From NCBI GenBank assembly GCA_035048495.1, contig CM068548.1, forward strand, positions 6,809,464 through 6,873,463: DNA of 64,000 nt. The letters are read 5' to 3'. The stretch is from Euptelea pleiosperma. Taxonomy: Eukaryota > Streptophyta > Magnoliopsida > Ranunculales > Eupteleaceae. Of the stretch, positions 55,133 to 64,000 are shown in pieces. A program made the translations under genes and the position numbers. Numbering within the stretch: position 1 is the stretch's first letter; every line of letters begins with the position of its first letter. Below the pieces are notes generated by a model. It did not search any database, was not told the origin of the DNA, and was given only the letters and a program-made list of their open reading frames with translations.

Positions 55133-58100
55133 TGATATTCGCTCAAAAGTGCTTATTTTAAGCAATTATCCTTTTAGTGTTATCGTACTCTCCTACGTAA
55201 AATTGCTCTATTTATCCACTTTTCTACGTAAGAGTCTCTTCTGTTGTGTAAAACACACTTTTCGACGAAATGGTATATTTGCATGAATTAAACATATTTT
55301 CAAAAGTCTAGATATAAAGCCGTTTTGATTAAGTCTCATTACGCGCTTTTCATTATTGAAGGAAACTAGATCGGACGATTCTCGAGACTTGCGTGCACAC
55401 AATCGACCATAGAAGCCTACTATCAAAGCTTAAAAAGCCAACAGGCTATGACGATAAGATATGGGCCAAATACGGGCTAAGCTAGAGAATCGCAGAGCCA
55501 GACCGCAAACTAAGAGAATAAATCAAAGGTTGAATCGCAAAGGCGGGACCAAGTTGATCAAGCCCAGGGCCTAAAGGAGAGTACCGAAAAGAAAGTTTAG
55601 GAGATTGAAATTCAACTAAGGCCCAAAACCCAATGAGAAGCCCAAGTCCAATCAAAAGAGACCAATGACATGGCGAGTATGGATAACGGACATCTAGAAT
55701 GAGCCTCAAGCCTATTACTTTAGATGGTTTCTATAGGTGTCGGACAACATCCATAGGTTGAATGGTCCAGATTGCAAAGGGTGGCAATGAACCGAGGTGA
55801 TGGAATGTTAACATTATGGGTGAGATATATGCTTGATCACATGGTGGATAACTAAATGAATTAGACGATGGAGATCTGACCTCAAGTGAAGGATGGATGC
55901 ATTATAGAGACGCGGATCATTGGATAACTTGGTGGGCCCAGAAGAAATCAAGGTGGCATAAACAAGATGGTGGACCTCAAGATGGGACCCATAGGGTACA
56001 TGAGGTCAAAAGAAAAAAAAAGATGAGGGAGTATAAAAGAAGGAAGATAAGAGGATTCTGATCTCTCTCTCCTCTCCCCACATTCACAACTCTCTCCCTC
56101 TCCAAGAACTCCAAGCCGTCCTCATCCATTTGCCCCTCTCCACATCTTCTTCCACATCTTTCCACCCAACTCCCTCCATATTCATCTATCGGTGCTCGTA
56201 CCTCGACTCCACCACGCTGCCTTCATCACAATCCATCCATCTCTTCCTTCCAGATGCCACCATCACTTGCCCAACCGTCCGCATCAACCAAAAGAAAAAA
56301 AAGAAAAGAAAGAGAAGAGAAGAAGAAGAAGAAGTAAGAGAGGAAGGCACTGACCTCTCTCACTGGTTTGCATTGCCCCCACCTACTGGACCTTCTCCCC
56401 TTCCACGCCTCCATGCTGCCGCCTCCACTAAGACCTGCGACTCCGAGTTGCAGGTCTGCCTCCAAGCACAAGCAACAGCGCCTGTAGCAACCAAGGCCTC
56501 CACCTACCTCCATCAACCCATCTACAACAGCACACCGCTATCATCATCTCCATGCTGCTGTAAGGATCTGCAACAGTCGGGCAGCACCACCAATGGCCAC
56601 CGCTCCTCTCCACATGGTGTTACTCCCTGGACAGTTCAACCAGCTCCACATCACCACCATCACCGCTATCACCACCATCTCCATGTTTTTCTGAAGCACT
56701 GCCAAGAACAGCAAGCTCATGCTCCACCACGCTCCCACCATTGAAACCAGCGACTCCCTCTCTTCTATACGGTCTCCTTCCACTGATCCTCGAGTCTTTT
56801 GGATCGCCTCCCATTCTGAAAAACAAATAGAAAAAAAAAGTAAAAACAAAAGAGGAAAATGGAGAGAAGAGAAGAGAGGCGAGGAGGAGGGCAGGAACGT
56901 TGTAGTCTTCTTCTCCTCCACTCCCTCGATCTGCTCCCACCTGCAACTCCGCTTGGGTGTACGGGAGTGAAAAAAGGCAAGTAGCTGATGGAATCGGGAA
57001 GTTTCTAAAAGCGAAAAGCTCATACTTGGAAACTTTCCATCATTTTTTTTATATATTTTTAGAAGTATTTTAAATTACTATTTTTAATGCCTCAGAAGGT
57101 CGAGTGCAATTTGTAATAATTTAAGAATTTTACTGTTTTTCAAATAACTGCTTGATCTTGTTCTAGGGTTTTTTAGAAACCCTAGATTAAGTAAAAAATA
57201 CCAAAAAAATCAAAAAGAAAAAATATTAGGGTTTTATATTCTGCAGATTTTTAGAAATCACCAATCAAGGATTTGTGATTTTTGAAAAGATTCCAAAATC
57301 TTGAAACTCTACTAATTAGAGTTTTCCCTTTTAAAAGTTTTCACTTTAGAAGAATTTCTATCTTTAGAAATCCTCCGAATTTGGAAAAGTCTACAAAAGG
57401 AAATACCCCAAATCTAGAAGAATTTTAATTTTGAAAAATTTTCTAAAATTGTAAAGGATCTCACAATCAAATCTTTCATGGAAGATCTCCACAATTCGAG
57501 AAACTTTTCAATCTAGGTATTTTCCAATCTGAAAATTCCTAAATTTTAACCCATCTCGAATTTGGAAAATAATTAAAAAACTTGCCTAAATCCAGTGCTT
57601 GCTCTGCGAACCCTAAAAAGGCAAGGACATTCTATTAAAAATCTCATCCCTAGACCCGATCTAACCATTGAGTGCAAGAACACAATCTAGTGTGGGTAGG
57701 GAGCGAAAGCTCAAAGAGGTGGGGTCGAGCCCAAGCCCATTTGGATACCCCTCCCTATTCCATGGAGGCGACACCGTGGCGTGGCCCCTGAGAGAAAAGT
57801 CTCTATCCTCGCCTTGAGTGCAATACTGAGCAATTGGATGATTATTGTGCCTCATGTCTATTTGTTTTTTAGCATCAACTTATTCGACTTGCGTGGCATG
57901 GCCGTTAATCAATCAACTTTAAGAGAGCAGACCCAGCTCCAAAATTGAAACTGGTGGAATTTTATCATCCACCTCATCATTCCAACTGATTTGATCCCAA
58001 GGCTCCACGTAATTCAAAAGAATCAAGAAGTAGAGCCAATTAGCCCGGTGTTCGTGGAACAATCCACACAAAGCGAACCCGCTTAACATCCAATCGAAAT

Positions 58101-58590
58101 AAGACCACGAGCGCGGGTCCCTGTTTCCTAACACACCCATAGGTCCCTACTACTCAAGTACACTGAGCTCGAAGTGGCATCCTAAACTATTCGGCGGTTA
58201 ATTGCGTGTGGACTAAGAACACGCACCAACCCTAGCTTAATCCGAGAGAACACTCTTCTTAAACACTTGACCAATCCAGTTAGTCTGGGATGTATTTAAG
58301 TCAGTCGTTGTGCCGCACGTTTGTCTAGGCTTCTGATTACCTTGTTGTTGACTAGAATTAGTACTAAAGGATTCGCTCTGAAGAGTGTAGCCTGGTGAGA
58401 ACCTCTGAGTGCAAACAGTTAGTCCGACGATTAACAGATAAACCAGTGGTCCGCCCATTGTCATAATCTACTCTAGCCGCAAAAACTAACAAGATAATTC
58501 CAAAAATATATCCTGATTGTTTAGAATAGGATTATCTTGCTTGCTTTGTTTGCATCATTTAGGATCACAACTCCAGTGTCTCCTTCGTGG
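55133..58590 (+). repeat. Left LTR (3' limit uncertain)
   Basis: U3 with TATA box TATAAAAG at 56032-56039, then a 'ctctctctcctctcc' leader. At least 1.5 kb is confirmed by the right copy. The end is put near 58590, before 'tggcaactttttgcc', a poor match to a PBS, so it may be wrong by several hundred bases or more. Compared with the right LTR it lacks about 110 bases just upstream of the TATA box. Confidence 0.6.
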
Positions 58591-58706
58591 CAACTTTTTG
58601 CCAAGTCTCGGACTTGCTTTTTCAAGCAGAAGCCTGGTTGGACCCTACCTAACTTTTGACTGATTCGATCTAAGAGTCAGTCTACCGCACCCCTCGATCA
58701 CCTCTA

Positions 58707-59501
58707 ATGGTAGATGAATGGCCTCTGTATGAGACCTACTATAGTTTCAGTGAGAATCTAGGAGATAATTCTCAGCACTGGTATGGCAATTCTAAGTATC
58801 ATCATGACACTCCAATCTCGCAGACTTCTATGGGGTATGATAATCACGGAGATCCGGAGTACAAATCTGTACTCTATGAACTTAAAAACTCAGTCTCTGC
58901 CCTTAGTGTCACAGTCCAGCAGCCTGTGCATAATTTTAACTCTGTGGGATATTTCCCTCCCGTCTAGGAAGAGGTCTATAGCTTCTGTACATTTCAATTT
59001 CCAATGCAGACCTCCTATGACAACACTCCTTATCCGGACACTAGCAGTCACCCTAACTTTGGTTGGGAACCGTCTGCTCTCTCGCAGCAACTGCTGCAGG
59101 ATAATTATCCTTCCGGGTTTCATCAACCCAATGGAGAGTATGATTGACAATACTCACAATCGCAGTACCAGCCATATCCACAGACTGAATATTTTGGTCA
59201 ACAATGGACACCTCCGAATTTTCAGAGTCAGCATCTAGTCCCAGACTCCAACATGCCTTACAACTTCCATACTCAGTTGAAATACAATCAAGAGTTGGTA
59301 CATCAGCTTCCCTTAGCTGAACAGCCTCAGTTGGCTACAAAAACCAGTTTAGAGGACATCCTCTCTCAAAACATCATCCAGCAACAACAGTATTTGCAAG
59401 AGCAACAACATCACTCCATGGAGAGCTTAGCTCACCCAGTGAGTCCGTTAGAATCTGAGAGAGCAGAAGTCAACTTCCCTAGTCACCATAGCCTACCTTG
59501 A
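58707..59501 (+). pseudogene. Gag-like protein, two in-frame stops
   Basis: The frame starts MVDEWPLYETYYSFSENLGD and is rich in Gln, Tyr, Pro and Ser. It stays open except for a TAG at 58965 and a TGA near 59145, both explicable by C-to-T type changes. Its C-terminal part 'TSLEDILSQNIIQQQQYLQE' recalls the Gln-rich linker of Athila-type Gag. The capsid core and knuckle are not recognised. Confidence 0.5.
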
Positions 59502-59511
59502 GGACAATGAA

Positions 59512-60162
59512 ATGGGCACTGTCTATGAGAAGGAGTCGCTATCAATGCACAAGAACTGGAATTTTCAAGAGGAACTAGAAGTTGTTACCACCCCTAAAGC
59601 AAGCCAGATTATTGAGGAGCCAGTGTATCCATTTTCGATGCCCTTTAAAGCACCAAATCTTGTACTTCTCCCCGAGAAGCCTATTCTTCACTCTACCTCT
59701 GCTGCTTCTAACCCGGACCCTAAAGTCGATCTTCATGACACTGAGCTGTGTCTAGATCGCAAGATCTCAATTGGCCTAGACCTACCATTCCTCGACCCTA
59801 GTGAATCGTGCAACAAGAGTGATGAACCCGTGTCTCCATCTATGATTCCCTTACAGGCCACCACTTCTGAACCGAGCACAGAGATACCAATGTCCATCTC
59901 TATCTATGATGATTCTACCTCTGCACTAGTTGCAGATATTCCCACCGTTGAGTCGTGTCTAGAAAATGGGACTCCAGCTATCCTGGACCTACCGTTCCCC
60001 ACCGAGGATGAACACATCGAGTGTATGGATTGGAACATCCCTATTGTATTAGAAAACCTCGAGGAAGATGTCAACAGTTTTCACTCGCCACCCTACGTCG
60101 ATATTGTCGATGAACTGTGTGCCATAAAGAGTCTAATTCAGGACTCTCTCGAATTATCCTAG
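59512..60162 (+). CDS. Unrecognised acidic ORF of the Athila/LARD-like element
   Basis: 216 residues, rich in Pro, Ser, Glu and Asp, with repeated 'ESC' and 'LDLPF' motifs at two places: 'IGLDLPFLDPSESCNKS' and 'ILDLPFPTEDEH'. It lies 11 bases after the stop of the Gag-like frame, in another frame, so it may be its frameshifted continuation. No domain can be named; whether it is translated is unknown. Confidence 0.4.
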   Translation: MGTVYEKESLSMHKNWNFQEELEVVTTPKASQIIEEPVYPFSMPFKAPNLVLLPEKPILHSTSAASNPDPKVDLHDTELCLDRKISIGLDLPFLDPSESCNKSDEPVSPSMIPLQATTSEPSTEIPMSISIYDDSTSALVADIPTVESCLENGTPAILDLPFPTEDEHIECMDWNIPIVLENLEEDVNSFHSPPYVDIVDELCAIKSLIQDSLELS

Positions 60163-62392
60163 TGTCAAGAACACTTTGAGCCTGACTTCATCTCGGAGTC
60201 AGGCCACTATGGTATTACTGATTTGTAGGAGTTTGCTCCACTCAGATACATTCCTACTAAACTCAATGAGTTTGCGGCTCTGCTAACCACTGTCAGAGAA
60301 CCCACTACTACTCCCCTCTCAGTTTTTACTGAGAAGCTTCAATCCCTCCCTGCTCAACTACCTACTTTTGTGGGTCTACTCAGAAAGCTTATTATTCTTC
60401 TCTCAGTCTACACTGAGAAAGACCTGTTCTACACAGGTATACCTAGACAAGGGATAGGATAACTATCTCCATTCCACCTTAGGTGTCAGGAAGACTACAG
60501 ATCCACTCAGTCTCCCTGAGTTTTAACCTAGTTTGGGGTACTTGATATACCCCCGTCATGTCTTGCTGAAGACATAAAACTTATCGCTTTCGGAAAGGCA
60601 ATTCTGGTATTCCTAGAGTACATAAGTCTCATGCATTTGTTATTACTGTTATATCTCTAGAAATGTAGGTACATTCATTTTTCCATCATCAAGTACCACA
60701 CACTGTCGCGGTTTTGCCGACTTGGTAACATCCTCCCTGAACTTTTGCATCATTACCGATTTTTTTCATCATTTTATGTCCCGGTCATGAGCACCGAGGA
60801 CGGTGCTATATTTTGGTTGAGGTGGGTTTTAACCAAAACTCATGTTTTCATTTTGATAAAAAAAAAATATTGAGATTTTGAGTTGTTTCTGATGTTTTCA
60901 AAAGTTTTCTAGAATTTTAAAAATGTGTCAAATACCCTGACTTTGATTAGCTGAAAACCTCCGTTAAGTCAGTATTGAGGATGGCAAATTTTTGTTTAAG
61001 GTTAGCTTTGAGTCAAGTCAGGCGTGATTACAGCAGGTTTGAAAACTTAGAAAAACTCAAATTCGGCACAATTGTACACTATCAACATCAGAGTCATCCT
61101 AAGTTTAAAAAATCTAGAGATCCTGTGAGAATAATTGTGGAGACCTAACCTAATGAGCTTTCGAGCCTTTAATCATTTCAGAGGATGATACAATAATTCT
61201 GAGTCACAAGATGACTCACCTTTTTTCATGCTCGCAATATTCGTTGAGAGATCTCATTATCTTTTGCTTCGATCATAAAACTCGGAACAACATCAATATT
61301 AAATTACTACGATAGAACCTTCTCTGTATCCAGTCAAAATAGTGTACATGATAGTGCAAACCCTAGAAAATGATTTAGGCCATCTTTCTAAACCGTTCAG
61401 CCTTTACACTCACCTGAATTATACTTCACTGGAAACCCTTTGAACCATTTTATAAAAGCTTTTTCTTGTTAAGCCCATCAACCTAAAACTCAGTCCAGCT
61501 ATGAGTTATGACGAGCTACCTTAATTTTGAGATGGATGGAAGAATAAGTGCTATGTGTGTACCATGAAAAGAAAAGTTAAATATAAAAGAAAAAGACAAG
61601 TGGTTCAGACTGAAAAGAATGTATGAAAAAAAAGTATGAAAAACAGCTGAAAAAGAAATTGAGCAGTCTCAAAAATATCGCGAAAAAGATAAAATTATGA
61701 AAGAAGAAAAATGAAAAGAAATGGTGTTACACTCGTAGGAAAAATACAAGAAAATAAAGATATCCTCTCAAAACTTTGAAATCCTGTATTCCCTTATTTT
61801 TTCTACACTTGACCTAAGCCTCATTACAACCCAGGAAAGTCCTACTTGATTCTAGGATAGCACGATCGTAAAATGTAGAGATTGGAGAAAGAGAAGCTAT
61901 AGAGTTTGATCTGACGTTCCCGAGTGAAGTGATATTCCAATAATGAGATCGTCTTCTGTTAAAGATGTCATTCCTTCAAATAAGACATATGTGAGATATT
62001 TGCTTTCACATCTCCTCACATATAAATTAAGAGAAAAGAAGAAAACTATTCCTGAGTGATTCCATTCTGTGTGGTTTACAAGTGAAATTTGAGGTCGAAG
62101 CATACAAACTTATAGATGATCTAGAAATCTTTACTGCAAGATGATGAGAATGTTGAGCACACACACATGCAGAGCCTGACTATTCTAGGTCATGATTATC
62201 AGTCTGTAGTCTTGCCAAAACTTCTCAACTCTTTGCTAGCCTGTAACTATTTTTGTATCTATTCGATGATTTGATGAATGGTGTTTTCCCTGAGCTAATA
62301 TAAAAAAATGTGTAGCATGTGCTTAGCCCTTTTTAAGCTCATTTTTTTTTGTACTAATTGCCAAGGATTGGCAATATGCTAGTTGGAGGTTG
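60163..62392 (+). other. Non-coding 3' interior of the Athila/LARD-like element
   Basis: Contains 'gagcaccgaggacggtgct' (hairpin-like) near 60788 and 'gattggcaatatgctag' near 62367, of the kind found before the 3' LTR of Athila-type elements. No protein motifs. Confidence 0.5.
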
Positions 62393-64000
62393 TGATATTC
62401 GCTCAAAAGTACTTATTTTAAGTAATTATCCTTTTAGCGTTATCTCACTCTCCTACGTAAAACTGCTCTATTTATCCACTTTTCTATGTAAGAGTCTCTT
62501 TTGTTGCATAAAACACACTTTTCTGGACGAAATGACATATTTGTATGAATTAAACACATTTTCGGAAGTCTAGATATAAAGTCCTTTTGATTAAGTCTCA
62601 TTACGGGCTTTTCGTTATTGTAGGAAACTAGATCGGATGATTCTCGAGACTTGCGGGCACACGATCGACTACAGAAGCCTACTATCAAAGTTTAAAAAGC
62701 CAACAGGCTATGACAATAAGATATGGGCCAAATACGGGCTAAGCCAGAGAATCACAGAGCCAGACTGCAAACTAAGAGAATGAACCAAAGGTTGAATCGC
62801 AAAGGCGGGACCAAGTTGATCAAGCCCAGGGCCTAAAGGAGAGTATCGAAAAGAAAGTTTAGGAGATTGAAATTCAACTAAGGCCAAAAACCCAGTGAGA
62901 AGCCCAAGTCCAACCAAAAGAGACCAATGACATGGCGAGTATGGATAACGGACATCTAGAACGGGCCTCAAGCCTATTGCTTTAGATGGTTTCTATAGGT
63001 GTCGGACAACATCCACAGGTTGAATGGTCTAGATTGCAAAGGGTGGCAATGAACCGAGGTGATGGAATGTTAACATTATGGGTGAGATATGCTTGATCAC
63101 ATGGTGGATAACTAAATGAATTAGACGATGGAGATCTAACCTCAAGTGAAGGACGGATGCATTATAGAGACGCGGATCATCGGATAACTTGGTGGGCCCA
63201 GAAGAAATCAAGGTGGCATAAACAAGATGGTGGACCTCAAGATGGGACCCATAGGGTACATGGGTCAAAAGAAAAAAAAGATACACAAAGGCCAAGCTAT
63301 TTTTGAAGATATGGGGAATTAATTCCTGCACGTTGGAGGTAGTCAAGTGGAAGACCAAGGGCAAAACGGTCTCTCAAGGGGAGAAATTAAACCCTAAGAG
63401 GAGGGAGTATAAAAGAAGGAAGAGAAGAGGATTCTGATCTCTCTCTCCTCTCCCCACGTTCACAACTCTCTCCCTCTCCAAGAAAGTCGTCCTCATCCAT
63501 TTGCCCCTCTCCACATCTTCTTCCACATCTTTCCACCCAGCTCCCTCCATATTCATCCACCGATGCTCCTACCTTGACTCCACCACGCTGCCTTCATCAC
63601 AATCCATCCATCTCTTCCTTCCAAACGCCACCATCACTTGTCCAGCCGTCCTCATCAACAAAAAGAAAAAAAAAGAAAAGAAAGAGAAGAGAAGGAGAAG
63701 AAGTAAGAGAGGAAGGCGCTGACCTCTCTCACTGGTTTGCATCAGCCCCACCTGCTGGACCTTCTCCCCTTCCACGCCTCCATGCTGCCACTTCCACCAA
63801 GACTTGCAACTTGGAGTTGCAGGGCCGCCTCCAAGCACAAGCAGCAGCGCCTGTTGCAGCCAACGCCTCCACCTGCCTCCATCAACCCATCTACAATAGC
63901 ACACCGCCATCATCATCTCCATGCTGCTGTAAGGATCTGCAACAGTCGGGCAGCACCACCAATGGCCACTGCTCCTCTCCACATGGTGTTGCTCCCTGGA
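62393..64000 (+). repeat. Right LTR, truncated by the window end
   Basis: Colinear with 55133-56630. TATA box at 63408-63415. It has about 110 extra bases (about 63281-63395) relative to the left LTR. Confidence 0.8.

Larger units (their letters stand above)
55133..64000 (+). mobile_element. Large LTR retrotransposon without visible pol (Athila/LARD-like), right end outside window
   Basis: TGATATTCGCTCAAAAG starts at 55133 and again at 62393. The two regions stay colinear for 1.6 kb until the window ends. A purine-rich 'agttggaggttg' precedes the right copy. Internal DNA (about 58.6-62.4 kb) has a Gag-like frame (58707-59501), a second frame (59512-60162) and 2.2 kb of non-coding sequence. 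I find no RT, RNase H or integrase motif, so it is either non-autonomous (LARD) or strongly eroded. The target duplication cannot be checked. Confidence 0.8.

Noticed and set aside
56130..57023. Overlapping frames of up to 204 residues on both strands
   Set aside because: They lie in the transcribed leader of the long LTR; low-complexity His/Ser/Lys runs, and the copy at 63.5 kb breaks them.

Overview
The window is nuclear DNA of a flowering plant. The evidence is plant-only gene families (a lachrymatory-factor-synthase-like START/Bet v 1 protein, fragments of a BRI1-type receptor kinase, a type I MADS-box gene and a B3 gene), plant-type introns, and plant transposon lineages (Tat-type Ty3/gypsy with two RNase H domains, Ty1/copia, TRIM, Tourist-like and Mutator-like MITEs). 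The species cannot be fixed from sequence alone. The window is gene-poor. Only two host genes look intact: the START-like gene at 890-1387 and an acidic single-pass membrane protein gene at 25003-26262, both on the minus strand. Almost everything else is transposon, relic or pseudogene.

Layout: 1-1.4 kb, START-like gene. 2-8.3 kb, three diverged copies of one 0.8-1.4 kb segment interleaved with MITEs. 8.9-20.1 kb, a complete 11.2 kb Tat-lineage retrotransposon whose two 977-bp LTRs read identical and are bounded by a perfect 5-bp target duplication. Its gag-protease-pol lies on the minus strand in one frame, broken by a single UAG in the TMV-like context UAG-CAA-UUA. On the opposite strand, between pol and the 3' LTR, lies a three-exon antisense gene (690 aa predicted) with its own TATA box and a regular array of CACGTG palindromes. 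22.5 kb, a 386-bp TRIM with 84-bp LTRs. 23.9-24.8, 34.3-35.5 and 48.9-50.1 kb, three 5'-truncated LINE tails. 25-27.5 kb, the membrane-protein gene with a probable 1-kb 5'UTR intron. 28.3-29.3 kb, a gene-capturing TIR element carrying a piece of a BRI1-like kinase, itself hit by a MITE. 30.3-32.7 kb, PIF/Harbinger relics and a Tourist-like MITE. 38.2 kb, B3 pseudogene. 40.3-41.8 kb, a probable solo copia-type LTR with about 16 CAATCGATTG palindromes upstream of its TATA box. 45.5-46.9 kb, a deletion-derived copia element. 51.8-53.0 kb, a 1.2-kb foldback with a MITE at its centre. 53.1-53.7 kb, type I MADS pseudogene. 55.1 kb to the window end, a large retrotransposon without visible pol (Athila/LARD-like), whose right LTR runs off the window.

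The strongest leads are the antisense spliced gene with its private promoter inside a very young Ty3/gypsy element, the textbook leaky stop codon between its gag-pro and pol, the BRI1-fragment-carrying Pack-type element, and the clustered palindromes in the copia-type LTR promoters. All coordinates come from manual reading; no alignment or database search was run.
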